Notes: generated by a model not told the origin, from the sequence alone. A stretch of 64,000 nucleotides of DNA from Mycolicibacter sp. MU0102 (GCF_963378105.1 NZ_OY726398.1:2294001-2358000); one strand, 5' to 3'; positions 16,750-25,460 are shown, counted from the first letter of the stretch. Numbers and translations are program-made.

Positions 16750-17448
16750 TTAGGCCGGATCGCCGGCCGCCGCCAGCACCCGCGGGAACAGCACGTTGTT
16801 CTCCTTGTGTACGTGCAGGTGAATGTCGGACTCCAGGTCCGCCAGACCGGCCAGCATCGCGGTGTAGCTGGCGCAGGCATCGGCTGGGACGGCGTAGCCG
16901 TTGGTGAGCTCACGCAGTTCAGCCAGCAGATGACCGGCATTGTCATGCTCTTGCTGGTTCTCGGCCAGTTCGGTGCGCACCTCGTCGGGCAGCGGTCGGT
17001 CCGATCCCCCGGCATGCAGGCTGATCTGGGGGAACAACAGCGTCTCTTCGGTGCGCAGGTGCGGTTCCATGCCGCCGCGGAGCTGATGGAACACGTCGCG
17101 GACCCGCAGCAGCTCGCCGTGGTTGGGACCATGCACGCGCGCCACTTTGTCCACCAACTCCGCCAACCGCGGGAACTCATCCCACAGGAACCGGTGGTGG
17201 GTGCTGACGATATGGGCGATCAGCGAGGTGTCGTCGTACTCTGCCCAGTCGGCCGGCCGGCCCGGTGACGTGGCGTTGAGCGCGGCCAGCAGTTCGTCGG
17301 CGTCGACTCCGTCCGCGGCGCACGCCGCGCCCAGGGTGCGCTGACCGTGGCAGCAGAAATCGATCCCGAACCGGCTCAGGATGCGGGTGGACGACGGGTC
17401 GGCGGTGACGATGTCACCGAGAATCTGATCGGAAGTGACGGTGGCCAT
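16750..17448 (-). CDS. Iron-sulfur cluster repair protein, RIC/ScdA/YtfE family
   Basis: A 232-residue di-iron protein that repairs iron-sulfur clusters damaged by nitric oxide or peroxide. The N-terminal ScdA_N domain has a FGIDFCCHGQRTL motif with adjacent Cys residues. A hemerythrin-like domain follows, with His/Glu ligands in LIAHIVSTHHRFL, GGMEPHLRTEETLLFP, EHDNAGHLL and DIHLHVHKENNVLFPR. The ATG at 17448 starts the conserved ATVTSDQILGDIV segment. A strong palindrome lies 36 bases upstream of the start and is likely the operator of a stress-sensing repressor. Confidence 0.9.
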   Translation of the reverse strand: MATVTSDQILGDIVTADPSSTRILSRFGIDFCCHGQRTLGAACAADGVDADELLAALNATSPGRPADWAEYDDTSLIAHIVSTHHRFLWDEFPRLAELVDKVARVHGPNHGELLRVRDVFHQLRGGMEPHLRTEETLLFPQISLHAGGSDRPLPDEVRTELAENQQEHDNAGHLLAELRELTNGYAVPADACASYTAMLAGLADLESDIHLHVHKENNVLFPRVLAAAGDPA

Positions 17449-17483
17449 GGTGGCTCCTAGAGGTCGGGGTTCCGATCCAACAA

Positions 17484-17501
17484 TGCTCATTTCAATGAGC
17501 A
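17484..17501. promoter_or_regulatory. Palindromic operator upstream of the RIC gene
   Basis: TGCTCATT and AATGAGCA form a perfect eight-base inverted repeat around a two-base centre, in an AT-richer patch just upstream of the RIC start. Size and position fit the binding site of a dimeric repressor. Rrf2-type NO sensors (NsrR) often control RIC genes, but the site differs from published NsrR boxes, so the regulator is open. Confidence 0.55.
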
Positions 17502-17527
17502 AAGTCCATTATATGTGATGCAGTCGA

Positions 17528-17917
17528 TCACTCCGGTCCGGCCGGGGTCAACGCGAGCCCGACGTTGGTGCGCATGCCGCCCCGCAGCTTGCTGAAGAAG
17601 TTGAACACCGGCCCGATCAACTTGTAGCGCTTGCCGATTGCCGCATAGACGGCACCGTTGTCCGATTTGTCCAAGACCGTGGCGACGGCTTCGATGGCCT
17701 CGCCCTTGGGCCGTCCCCGCACATCGCAGACCGCCAAGGTCACCCGCGGGGTGTTGCGGATTCGCTTGACCTTCCAGGACGACTCCTGGGTGATCACCAG
17801 CAGTCGGTCACCCTCGGCCGCCGCCCATACCGGGGTCGGCTTGGGCCGGCCATCCTTGGTGAAGGTGGTCAGCAGCAAATAGTCGGACTTGGCGATCTGG
17901 GCGAAAGTTGGGGCCAT
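17528..17917 (-). CDS. PPOX-class flavin/F420-dependent oxidoreductase, Rv2061c-like
   Basis: A 129-residue split-barrel protein of the pyridoxamine-phosphate oxidase superfamily. Typical elements are YLLLTTFTKDGRPKPTPVWA, the strand LLVITQESSWKVKRIRNTPR and VTLAVCDVRGRPKGEAIEA. Small actinobacterial members mostly use F420H2 or FMN to reduce quinone-like or enoate substrates; which cofactor is used here cannot be told. It resembles Rv2061c in size and position. About 80 bases separate its stop from the RIC start, including the palindrome. Confidence 0.8.
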   Translation of the reverse strand: MAPTFAQIAKSDYLLLTTFTKDGRPKPTPVWAAAEGDRLLVITQESSWKVKRIRNTPRVTLAVCDVRGRPKGEAIEAVATVLDKSDNGAVYAAIGKRYKLIGPVFNFFSKLRGGMRTNVGLALTPAGPE

Positions 17918-18002
17918 GACCGCGAACCTACCCGCCCGGAGCCCTGGGGCCCGCGTAGCTGGTCAAAGTGCGGGCCGGGCGCCTAGGCGAACAGTGCAAC
18001 CG

Positions 18003-18320
18003 CTACAGCGGTGGGCGGCTTGCGATGGGATGCAAGTCGGCGAGCTTGGGTAGCTCGGACTTCGGCTGCTCGGCATCCACAAAGTCCGTCACGGCATCCA
18101 GGGTGATCAGTCCGTAGCGGACCAACAGATCAACCGCGTTCAAGCCGAAGTGAGTGGCAACCCGGATCAGGTTGTCGGCGGTGATCAAACGCCCTTCGTG
18201 TGCAGCCTTGTAGTAGGCAGACTTCCGGTAGCCGAAGGCTTCATATACCTCAGTTGCCGGAAGCGGCCTACCGACCAGGTAAGGCAGCACGACCGACGGG
18301 TCCTTTTTTCGATCGTCCAT
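18003..18320 (-). CDS. Small DNA-binding-type HTH protein of unknown role
   Basis: A 105-residue protein. Residues about 20-75 look like a Cro/repressor-type helix-turn-helix (ATEVYEAFGYRKSAYYKAAH, then TADNLIRVATHFGLNAVDLL). The C-terminus is Pro/Leu-rich and probably flexible. I chose the ATG at 18320 (MDDRKKDPSVVLPYLVGRPL); further upstream starts would run into the AT-rich control region. Orphan regulators of this size are frequent in mycobacteria and in prophage immunity regions, but no phage gene adjoins it. A 7+7 bp inverted repeat 65 bases upstream may be its own operator. Confidence 0.6.
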   Translation of the reverse strand: MDDRKKDPSVVLPYLVGRPLPATEVYEAFGYRKSAYYKAAHEGRLITADNLIRVATHFGLNAVDLLVRYGLITLDAVTDFVDAEQPKSELPKLADLHPIASRPPL

Positions 18321-18384
18321 GGTTTTACACTCTAGTCCTGTCAGGCGGGAAGAGGTCAGAAAACTATACCGAAATTCTTCGTGT

Positions 18385-18403
18385 ATTCCCACGACCTGGG
18401 AAT
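18385..18403. promoter_or_regulatory. Inverted repeat upstream of the HTH gene
   Basis: ATTCCCA and TGGGAAT form a perfect inverted repeat around five bases, in an AT-rich intergenic stretch between the HTH gene and the SDR gene. It could be the autoregulatory site of the HTH protein or part of a promoter control region. Confidence 0.45.
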
Positions 18404-18465
18404 GTCGCGTTCCGTCACATCGTACTAACCGGCCGGTCGCGGCGCTGCGCCGGGCTCCGGGTTTG

Positions 18466-19215
18466 TTAACGCGGCATCCGGCGCCACACAGATTGCGGGA
18501 GAATTCTCAGCGTGGCGAACAGCGGGCGCAGCGCCCACGGCACCCATATGGTGCGGCTGCCCTTGCGTAGTGCCCGGGCCGCCGCGATTGCCACCTGACG
18601 CGGGGTGCTCGCCAGTGGAGCGGGGTCCATGCCGGTGGTCATCCGGCCGATGACGAAACCTGGTCGCACAAGCAACAGGCACACACCCGTGCCGTGCAGT
18701 GCATCGGCGAGACCGCTGGCGAAGCCATCGAGGCCGGCCTTGGCCGAGCCGTAAACGTAGTTGGCGCGTCGGACCCGCACCCCTGCCACCGAGGAGAACA
18801 CCACCATGCGACCCCGCCCGGCGCTGCGCATGGCCGCGGCCAGGTGGCTGAGCAAACTGATCTGGGCGACGTAGTCGGTGTGCACGACGGCCACCGCGTG
18901 CGCCGCATCGGACTCCGCCCGGGCCTGATCGCCCAGCACGCCGAAAGCCAGCACGGCGGTACCGATCGGGCCGTGCTCGGCGATCAGGTGCGCCACCAAG
19001 GGGCCGTGGGCGCTCACGTCGTCTGCATCGAACTCAGTGGTGTGTACCGCCGCCGCGCCCGCCTTGCGCACCGCGGCGACTTCGGCGTCTAGCCGATCGG
19101 CGGAGCGCGCCGCCAGCACCACCGTCGCCCCCGGCGCGAGCTGCTGCGCCAACTCGAGGCCGATCTCACTGCGTCCGCCGAAAATCACCACCGGCCCGTC
19201 AACCGTGTCGTTCAC
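18466..19215 (-). CDS. Short-chain dehydrogenase/reductase, Rv2073c-like
   Basis: A 249-residue SDR with the N-terminal nucleotide motif VVIFGGRSEIGLELAQQLAP, the AARSADRLDAE adenine-ribose region, catalytic Ser in VVFSSVAGV and YxxxK-type YVYGSAKAG. The glycine motif (GGRSEIG) recalls the DprE2 group, which reduces the keto-sugar intermediate of arabinan precursor synthesis, but DprE2 itself is a separate conserved gene. Substrate unknown. It starts 35 bases from the divergent F420-type oxidoreductase gene, the same order as Rv2073c-Rv2074. Confidence 0.85.
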   Translation of the reverse strand: MNDTVDGPVVIFGGRSEIGLELAQQLAPGATVVLAARSADRLDAEVAAVRKAGAAAVHTTEFDADDVSAHGPLVAHLIAEHGPIGTAVLAFGVLGDQARAESDAAHAVAVVHTDYVAQISLLSHLAAAMRSAGRGRMVVFSSVAGVRVRRANYVYGSAKAGLDGFASGLADALHGTGVCLLLVRPGFVIGRMTTGMDPAPLASTPRQVAIAAARALRKGSRTIWVPWALRPLFATLRILPQSVWRRMPR

Positions 19216-19250
19216 GGCTGAGATTATCGCCTGCGCTAGCGTGGGCGGTG

Positions 19251-19664
19251 ATGGCGAACGCGACGACTCGACTGACCAGTGACGCGTTGGCGTTTCTCAC
19301 CGAACGCCACCTGGCGATGCTGACCACCTTGCGTGCCGACAATTCGCCGCACGTGGTCGCGGTGGGTTTCACCTTTGATCCCAAAACCCATATCGCCCGG
19401 GTGATCACCACCGGCGGTTCGCAGAAGGCGGTCAACGCCGAACGCGCCGGGGTTGCTGTGCTCAGCCAAGTCGACGGGGCGCGCTGGCTCTCGCTGGAAG
19501 GCAGCGCCACCGTCAACGACGCCCCCGCGGCGGTCCGTGACGCCGAGCTGCGGTACGCCCAGCGCTACCGCACCCCGCGGGTGAACCCGCAGCGAGTGGT
19601 GATCGAAGTGCAGGTGGAACGCGTGCTTGGCTCCGCCGACCTGCTCGACCGCGGCAACCGCTAG
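19251..19664 (+). CDS. F420-dependent PPOX-class protein, Rv2074-like (biliverdin reductase type)
   Basis: A 137-residue split-barrel protein. The N-terminal FLTERHLAMLTTLRADNSPH and VVAVGFTFDPKTHIARVITT, followed by SQKAVNAERAGVAVLSQVDG, match the F420-dependent subgroup. Rv2074 of M. tuberculosis reduces biliverdin-IXa with F420H2, so the same reaction is likely. I chose the ATG at 19251; a GTG sits one codon earlier. The stop overlaps the converging pepE stop by four bases. Confidence 0.85.
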   Translation: MANATTRLTSDALAFLTERHLAMLTTLRADNSPHVVAVGFTFDPKTHIARVITTGGSQKAVNAERAGVAVLSQVDGARWLSLEGSATVNDAPAAVRDAELRYAQRYRTPRVNPQRVVIEVQVERVLGSADLLDRGNR

Positions 19665-20806
19665 TCGGCCGACTCCGTCACCGGCACCACCACCAGATCA
19701 TGCGGCCGACTGTTCAGTGATTCCACGCCGTCGGCGGTGACGACCACGATGTCTTCGATGCGGGCGCCCCACTTGCCGGGAAAGTAGATGCCGGGTTCGA
19801 CCGAGAACGCCATCCCGGCCCGGAGCGTGTCGTCATTGCCGGCAACGATGTAGGGCTCTTCATGCACCGACAGGCCGATGCCGTGCCCGGTGCGGTGCAC
19901 AAAGTATTCGGCCAGGCCGGCCTTGGCCAACACGTCACGAGCCGCCGCGTCCACCTGCTGCGCCGTCACTCCCGGGCGAACGCTGGCGACCGCGGCACGC
20001 TGCGCCTCCAGCAGCGCCGAATAGTGTTGCGCTACCTCGGGACTCGGCTCCCCCAGGCTGTAAGTTCTGGTCGAGTCGGAATTGTATCCGGGCTCGACCG
20101 GTCCGCCGATGTCGACGACGACGATGTCACCGGCCTGCAGCACTCGCTCGGAGCATTCATGGTGCGGGTCGGCGCCGTGCGGGCCCGAACCCACGATGAT
20201 GAAGGCCACCTCCGAATGGCCTTCGGCCACGATCGCTTCGGCGATGTCGGCGGCGACATCGGCTTCGGTGCGGCCCGGCACCAAGAACTCCGGCACCCGG
20301 GCGTGCACCCGATCGATCGCCGCACCGGCCTTGCGCAGGGCATCGATCTCGCTGGCGTCCTTGATCATTCGCAGATCACGAAGGACACCCGTGGCCAGAA
20401 CGGGCGTCGTGCCGAGCACGTCGACCAGGGGCAACAGGTGCAGCGCAGGCATCGAATCGGTGACAGCGACCGCCGACGACGGTGCTCCCCCTAGCGCCTC
20501 GCCCACCATGCGATAGGGATCCTCGCCGTCAACCCAGTCCCGCACCGTCACGCCCAGGTCGGCCACCGCGGATTCGCGCAGCGCCGCCAGCTCCAGTCGC
20601 GGCACCACCATGGTGGGCGAACCCGAGGCCGGCAGCACCAGCGCGGTGAGCCGCTCGAAAGTCTGGGCCCGCGACCCGGTCAGGTAGCGCAGGTCATAGC
20701 CGGGCGTGATCACCAGGCCGGCCAGGCCGGCGTTCGCGGCGGCACTGGCCGCGGCGGTCAATCGGTGGGCGTAGACGCTGCTTTCGAACCGGGAAGTCAC
20801 GCACAT
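19661..20806 (-). CDS. pepE: Xaa-Pro dipeptidase PepE (M24 family)
   Basis: A 381-residue metallopeptidase with an N-terminal creatinase-like domain (about 1-140) and a pita-bread catalytic domain. The five metal ligands are visible: Asp in VVVDIGGPV, Asp in YNSDSTRTYS, His in HRTGHGIGLSVHEEP, Glu in FSVEPGIYFPG and Glu in GARIEDIVVV. It removes the N-terminal residue before Pro in dipeptides. The start is the ATG at 20806; a GTG two codons later is also possible. Its order next to the exonuclease and DUF4333 genes matches Rv2089c-Rv2091c. Confidence 0.92.
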   Translation of the reverse strand: MCVTSRFESSVYAHRLTAAASAAANAGLAGLVITPGYDLRYLTGSRAQTFERLTALVLPASGSPTMVVPRLELAALRESAVADLGVTVRDWVDGEDPYRMVGEALGGAPSSAVAVTDSMPALHLLPLVDVLGTTPVLATGVLRDLRMIKDASEIDALRKAGAAIDRVHARVPEFLVPGRTEADVAADIAEAIVAEGHSEVAFIIVGSGPHGADPHHECSERVLQAGDIVVVDIGGPVEPGYNSDSTRTYSLGEPSPEVAQHYSALLEAQRAAVASVRPGVTAQQVDAAARDVLAKAGLAEYFVHRTGHGIGLSVHEEPYIVAGNDDTLRAGMAFSVEPGIYFPGKWGARIEDIVVVTADGVESLNSRPHDLVVVPVTESAD

Positions 20807-20831
20807 CAGGCTATCGGGCGGGCCCAAACGG

Positions 20832-20871
20832 CGGTCCAGCTTCGCCTCTCCTCCGTCGAGCCTTGCTAACC
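20832..20871 (-). repeat. Dispersed inverted copy of the 55 bp repeat core
   Basis: On the minus strand this 40 bp segment matches the first 40 bases of the repeat units at 9552-9716 with a few substitutions, keeping the GGAGAGGCGA core and the CTGGACCG end. It fills most of the short gap between pepE and the exonuclease gene. Confidence 0.85.
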
Positions 20872-20893
20872 GCCGGCCAATAGGCTGGCACCC

Positions 20894-21847
20894 ATGACTG
20901 CTCCCGTGTTGCTGCTCGACGGTGCCAGTATGTGGTTCCGCTCCTACTTCGGGGTGCCGTCCTCGATCACCGCACCCGACGGCCGGCCGGTGAATGCGGT
21001 ACGCGGTTTCTTCGACTCGGTGGCCACCCTGATCACCCGCCAGAGCCCGGGACGGCTGGTGGTCTGTCTGGATCTGGACTGGCGGCCGCAGTGGCGGGTG
21101 GACCTCATCCCGTCCTACAAGGCCCACCGGGTGGCCGAAGAGGTGCCAGACGATTCAGACATTGAAGAGGTGCCCGACGAGCTGAGTCCGCAGGTGGAGA
21201 TGATCGCCGAGCTGCTCGACGCGTTCGGCATCACCACGGGTGGGGCGCCCGATTTCGAGGCCGATGACGTGCTGGGCACCTTGGCGGCAGCCGAACAGCG
21301 CGACCCGGTGATCGTGGTCAGCGGCGACCGCGACCTGCTGCAGGTGGTCACCGACCGGCCGGTCCCGGTGTCGGTGCTTTACCTGGGACAGGGCCTGGCC
21401 AAAGCGACGCTGTTCGGCCCGGGCGAGGTGGCGCAACGCTACAGCCTGCCGCCGGAGCGGGCTGGGGCTGCCTACGCCGAAATGGCGCTGCTGCGCGGTG
21501 ACCCCTCCGATGGGTTGCCCGGGGTTGCGGGCATCGGCGAGAAGACGGCGGCCGGCCTGTTGACCCAGTATGGCTCGCTGGCGGCGGCGCTGGCCGCGTC
21601 CGCTGACCCGGGATCGCCTATGGCCAAAGGGGTTCGGGCCAAACTGCAGGCCGGGCAGGACTACATCGAGGCCGCCGGTCCGGTGGTACGCGTGGCTACC
21701 GACGCTCCGGTCACATTGTCGACACCGTCGGACACCCTGCCGCGGGTGGCCGCCGACCCGGCGCGGGTCGCCGAATTGGCGGAGCGCCTGGGTGTCGGAT
21801 CCTCGATTGCCCGGCTCCAGCGGGCGCTCGACGCGCTGCCGGATTGA
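20894..21847 (+). CDS. 5'-3' exonuclease (Pol I N-terminal domain family)
   Basis: A 317-residue flap-type exonuclease, the Rv2090 counterpart. The N-terminal LLLDGASMWFRSYFGVP and VCLDLDWRPQWRVDLIPSYK carry metal-binding Asp residues. Further acidic clusters occur in DFEADDVLGTLAA and VVSGDRDLLQV, and a helix-hairpin-helix-like GVAGIGEKTAAGLL binds DNA. It removes flaps or RNA primers, independently of the full-length DNA polymerase I gene. The frame begins with an ATG 23 bases after the dispersed repeat. Confidence 0.92.
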   Translation: MTAPVLLLDGASMWFRSYFGVPSSITAPDGRPVNAVRGFFDSVATLITRQSPGRLVVCLDLDWRPQWRVDLIPSYKAHRVAEEVPDDSDIEEVPDELSPQVEMIAELLDAFGITTGGAPDFEADDVLGTLAAAEQRDPVIVVSGDRDLLQVVTDRPVPVSVLYLGQGLAKATLFGPGEVAQRYSLPPERAGAAYAEMALLRGDPSDGLPGVAGIGEKTAAGLLTQYGSLAAALAASADPGSPMAKGVRAKLQAGQDYIEAAGPVVRVATDAPVTLSTPSDTLPRVAADPARVAELAERLGVGSSIARLQRALDALPD

Positions 21848-21849
21848 TG

Positions 21850-21874
21850 CGGCGGGCGCAGCTTCGCCCCGCCG
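21850..21874. terminator. Hairpin in the convergent gap after the exonuclease gene
   Basis: CGGCGGG pairs with CCCGCCG around an 11-base loop between the stops of the exonuclease and DUF4333 genes. No U-tract follows. Confidence 0.45.
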
Positions 21875-21877
21875 GGA

Positions 21878-22600
21878 CTACTTGGGCCGGCCGACCTCAT
21901 AGGTGCCCGAGTTGTCCTGGAAGGTGACGGTCACCTGGCGCTTGGTCCCATCGATGCTGACCTCGCAGTTGAAGGTGTCGCCCTGCTTGACCACCGGGCT
22001 CTGCCCGTTGTTGCAGCGGACGTCCTTGACGTTCTTGGCGCCGTAGCCGTTGGTCTGGTCGGCCAGGATCTGCTGAACACCTTCCTGGGCCTTGTCGATG
22101 TCGAGCTTGGTGGTCACGAAGAAACCGGGCTTCCAGAAGCCCAGCACCAGCAGCACCAGCACGGCGATGCCCACGCACCCGGCGAGCACCGAGCTGACCA
22201 TCCCGGACGGGCGCTTGGTCGCGGTGCCCGGCGCCGGGTACTGGCCCGGCTGCTGCGGGTAACCGTACGGACCCGGCTGGGCCGGTTGGCCGTATTGCCC
22301 CGGTTGGCCGTACTGGCCGGGCTGGCCGTACGGCGAGGGCTGACCGTACTGGCCCGGCTGGCCGTACGGCGAGGGCTGACCGTACTGCTCGGGCTGCGGG
22401 TAGCCGGGATATTGCTGCGGCGCCGAGGGGTACGCGCCCTGCTGCGGGTATTGGGGGTACTGCTGCGGCGTGTAGGCCGGCGGCTGCCATTGCTGCTCAG
22501 CACCGGTTGCGGGACCCTGTCCGGTGCCCTGGTCCTCGGGCTGACCGGGCTGCTGAGGCTGCCACGGCTGCGTCGGGTCGTATCCCTGCGGTCCGCTCAT
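21878..22600 (-). CDS. DUF4333 membrane protein with Tyr/Gln/Pro-rich repeat head
   Basis: A 240-residue protein at the position of Rv2091c. Residues 1-125 are almost only Gly, Gln, Pro and Tyr, with repeated YGQPGQ and YGQPSP units. A single membrane helix follows (SSVLAGCVGIAVLVLLVLGF), and an extracytoplasmic DUF4333 domain of about 75 residues ends the chain, with two Cys that may pair (VKDVRCNNGQSPVVKQ; DTFNCEVSI) and the GTKRQVTVTFQD strand. It probably senses or binds something at the cell surface; no function is known. Confidence 0.85.
   Translation of the reverse strand: MSGPQGYDPTQPWQPQQPGQPEDQGTGQGPATGAEQQWQPPAYTPQQYPQYPQQGAYPSAPQQYPGYPQPEQYGQPSPYGQPGQYGQPSPYGQPGQYGQPGQYGQPAQPGPYGYPQQPGQYPAPGTATKRPSGMVSSVLAGCVGIAVLVLLVLGFWKPGFFVTTKLDIDKAQEGVQQILADQTNGYGAKNVKDVRCNNGQSPVVKQGDTFNCEVSIDGTKRQVTVTFQDNSGTYEVGRPK
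22309..22380 (-). repeat. Two tandem 36 bp units inside the DUF4333 gene
   Basis: Units at 22309-22344 and 22345-22380 differ at a single position and encode the repeated GQPSPYGQPGQY pattern. The unit length is a multiple of three, so copy-number change would keep the frame. Confidence 0.85.
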
Positions 22601-22673
22601 CGTTGTTCCTCAAGTCCTCTCACGTAGCGGGTGCTGATCACCGCCGGCTCTCCACCGTAGCGCCCGGACCAGC

Positions 22674-25460
22674 CTACCCGGCGTCAACGGCAACGACCCC
22701 GCGTAAAACCGTGTCGATCGCCTGTTTTGCTGTGGCCCGCAACTCCGCACTGGGCGCCGCATTCCGCAGCTGATCCAGCAGGTCGAGCACTTGGCGGCAC
22801 CAGCGCACGAAATCGCCCGCCGACAATGGTGTGCCCCCGTCGGCCGCATCTGACGCGGCCAGTGCCGAGGCCAGATCGCCGCTGCGCGCCCACCGGTAGA
22901 CCGCGGCGACGAACCCGTCGTCGGGTTCCCGGGTCGGGGTGATCCCGTGTCGGCGTTCGTCGGCGCGTAACGCCGCCGAGAGCTTGCGGGTCTGGTGCAG
23001 CGCGCGGCGCACCGCTTCGGTGGGCGCCTGCAGGGTCGGCGGTCCGCCGGGCCCGTCCGCGCCGCGGGTTTCGTAGAGCACCGCGGAGACCACCGCCGCC
23101 AGTTCCGGGGGCTTGAGTCCCTGCCATGCCCCGGTGCGCAGGCACTCGGCCACCAAAAGGTCGCTCTCGCTGTAGATCCGGGCCAGCATCCGGCCGTCGT
23201 CGGTGACTCGGGGATCGCCATCCTCGCCGCCTTCACCGATGAAGCCGCGTTCGGTCAGCAGCCCAACGATCCGGTCGAAGGTGCGCGCCAGCGAATTGGT
23301 GGCGGCCTCGACCTTCCTGCGCAACTGCGCGTTGTCGGCTTCGACGCGTAGGTAGCGCTCGGCGACCCGTACCTGGGCGTCGCGATCCGGCGCGTCGTGG
23401 ACGGGGTGGTCGCGCATGTGCTGGCGCAGGGCAGCCAATTCCGGATCCACCGGTGCGTCGTCTGCGTCGCCGCGGCGTTTGCGCGAGCTGGGGATATCGA
23501 GGCCGGCGGCTGCGGATCGCAGTGCCGAGGCCAGGTCGCGGCGCACTCGCGGCTGGCGATGCTCCACTCGCTTGGGCAGGCTCATGGTGCCGATCGGCGG
23601 GACGGCGCCCGAATAGTCCGCCGAGGAGATCCGGCCGGCCCAGCGATGCTCGGTGAGCACCAGCGGCCGTGGTTCGTCGGAATCCCGGTCGGCCTGCAGT
23701 ACCACCGCCAGTCCCCCGCGACGGCCGTGACTGAGGTTGATGATGTCGCCGCGGCGTAGCTCCGCCAGGGCGTCGCTGGCTGCCCGACGGCGCTGCAACC
23801 GCGAGGCCCGCGCCTGGGCCCGTTCACGTTCGGAGATCTTTGCCCGCAGGCGGGCATAGTCGAGGACTGCTGAATCGCGCCCGCCGAACTCGGCGGCGAT
23901 GTCGTCCAGGGTGCGCTCGCCGCGCTCGGCGCTGCGCACCAGGCCTACGACAGACCGGTCGGCCTGGAACTGGGCGAACGACTGCTCCAGCAGTTGGTGG
24001 GCCTGCTCGGGTCCCATGTGCTGCACCAGGTTGATCGTCATGTTGTACGACGGCGCGAACGAACTGCGCAGCGGGAAGGTACGGGTGGACGCCAGGCCGG
24101 CCACCTGGTCGGGATCGGCGGTGCTCTCCCCGGGATGCCACAGCACCACCGCGTGGCCTTCGACGTCGATGCCGCGCCGGCCGGCCCGGCCGGTCAGCTG
24201 GGTGTATTCACCCGGCGTCAGCGCGGCGTGCTGCTCACCGTTGAACTTCACCAGCCGTTCGAGCACCACCGTGCGGGCCGGCATGTTGATGCCCAGCGCC
24301 AGGGTTTCGGTGGCGAACACGGCCTTGACCAAACCCGCGGCGAACAGCTCTTCGACGGTGTGGCGAAACACCGGCAGCAGCCCGGCGTGATGGCCGGCCA
24401 GGCCGCGCAGCAACCCCTCGCGCCATTCGTAGTAACCCAGCACGTCCAGGTCGTCGTCGGCCAGATCACCGCAGCGGTGGTCGATCACCTCGGCGATACG
24501 GGCCCGCTCGGATTCGGTGGTCAGCCGCAGCGGCGAGCGCAGGCACTGCTTGACTGCGGCGTCGCAGCCGGCCCGGGAGAACACGAAGGTGATGACCGGC
24601 AAAAGACCCGCGGAATTCAGGACCGCGATGACGTCCGGGCGCATCGGCGGCCGGTAGGTAGGCCGGTCTGGGCGGCCCGAGCCGCCCTGCCTTGTTCGAC
24701 GGGAGCTGCCCCAGTCGGTGAGCCGGTCGGCTTCGCGGCGATGGGCGATGTGGCGCAGCAGCTGGGGGTCCACGCGCGGCCGGCCTCCCGCGGCGCGGGC
24801 GTCGGAATCGGACTCGAAGAGATCGAAAAGCCGTTTGCCGACCATCATGTGCTGCCACAACGGCACCGGGCGATGTTCGTCGACCACGACGGAGGTGTCG
24901 CCGCGCACCGTCTGGATCCAGCCGCCGAATTCCTCGGCGTTGCTGACCGTCGCCGAGAGGCTGACCAGCCGCACCTCCTCGGGCAGGTGCAGGATGACCT
25001 CCTCCCACACCGCGCCGCGCATCCGGTCCGCCAGGAAGTGCACCTCGTCCATCACGACGTGGGAAAGACCATGCAGCGCGGGCGAATTCGCGTAAAGCAT
25101 GTTGCGCAGCACCTCGGTGGTCATCACCACCACCGGCGCATTCGAGTTGATCGACAGGTCGCCGGTCAAAAGACCCACCCGGTCCTTGCCGTACCGGGCC
25201 ACCAGATCGGTGTGCTTCTGGTTGCTCAGCGCCTTGATCGGCGTGGTGTAGAAGCATTTTCCGCCGCCGGCCAAAGCCAGGTGGACCGCGAACTCGCCGA
25301 CGACGGTCTTGCCGGCGCCGGTGGGTGCGCACACCAGCACTCCCCGACCGTCCTGCAGGGCCTCGCAGGCCCGACGCTGAAAACCGTCCAGTCCGAAGGG
25401 CAGTTCCGCGGTGAACCGATGCAGCTCGGTCTGTCCGGGTGTCTGTGGCGGACTAGTCAT
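22674..25460 (-). CDS. helY: DEAD/DEAH-box RNA helicase HelY
   Basis: A 928-residue superfamily-2 helicase of the Ski2/Mtr4 group, matching Rv2092c. Motif I is PTGAGKTVVGEFAVHLALAG, Ia TTPIKALSNQKHTDL, motif II DEVH in VVMDEVHFLADR, motif III SLSATVSN, and motifs V-VI are INMPARTVVLERL and LTGRAGRRGIDVEG. A Ski2-type C-terminal region follows. It probably unwinds structured RNA for processing or decay. Its first codons overlap the tatC stop region by eight bases, so it is the last gene of the tatA-tatC-helY run. Confidence 0.95.
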   Translation of the reverse strand: MTSPPQTPGQTELHRFTAELPFGLDGFQRRACEALQDGRGVLVCAPTGAGKTVVGEFAVHLALAGGGKCFYTTPIKALSNQKHTDLVARYGKDRVGLLTGDLSINSNAPVVVMTTEVLRNMLYANSPALHGLSHVVMDEVHFLADRMRGAVWEEVILHLPEEVRLVSLSATVSNAEEFGGWIQTVRGDTSVVVDEHRPVPLWQHMMVGKRLFDLFESDSDARAAGGRPRVDPQLLRHIAHRREADRLTDWGSSRRTRQGGSGRPDRPTYRPPMRPDVIAVLNSAGLLPVITFVFSRAGCDAAVKQCLRSPLRLTTESERARIAEVIDHRCGDLADDDLDVLGYYEWREGLLRGLAGHHAGLLPVFRHTVEELFAAGLVKAVFATETLALGINMPARTVVLERLVKFNGEQHAALTPGEYTQLTGRAGRRGIDVEGHAVVLWHPGESTADPDQVAGLASTRTFPLRSSFAPSYNMTINLVQHMGPEQAHQLLEQSFAQFQADRSVVGLVRSAERGERTLDDIAAEFGGRDSAVLDYARLRAKISERERAQARASRLQRRRAASDALAELRRGDIINLSHGRRGGLAVVLQADRDSDEPRPLVLTEHRWAGRISSADYSGAVPPIGTMSLPKRVEHRQPRVRRDLASALRSAAAGLDIPSSRKRRGDADDAPVDPELAALRQHMRDHPVHDAPDRDAQVRVAERYLRVEADNAQLRRKVEAATNSLARTFDRIVGLLTERGFIGEGGEDGDPRVTDDGRMLARIYSESDLLVAECLRTGAWQGLKPPELAAVVSAVLYETRGADGPGGPPTLQAPTEAVRRALHQTRKLSAALRADERRHGITPTREPDDGFVAAVYRWARSGDLASALAASDAADGGTPLSAGDFVRWCRQVLDLLDQLRNAAPSAELRATAKQAIDTVLRGVVAVDAG

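Noticed and set aside
18003..18403. Prophage immunity repressor with operator
   Set aside because: The HTH protein and inverted repeat are suggestive, but no phage gene, integrase or attachment repeat lies nearby, so only a generic regulator is called.
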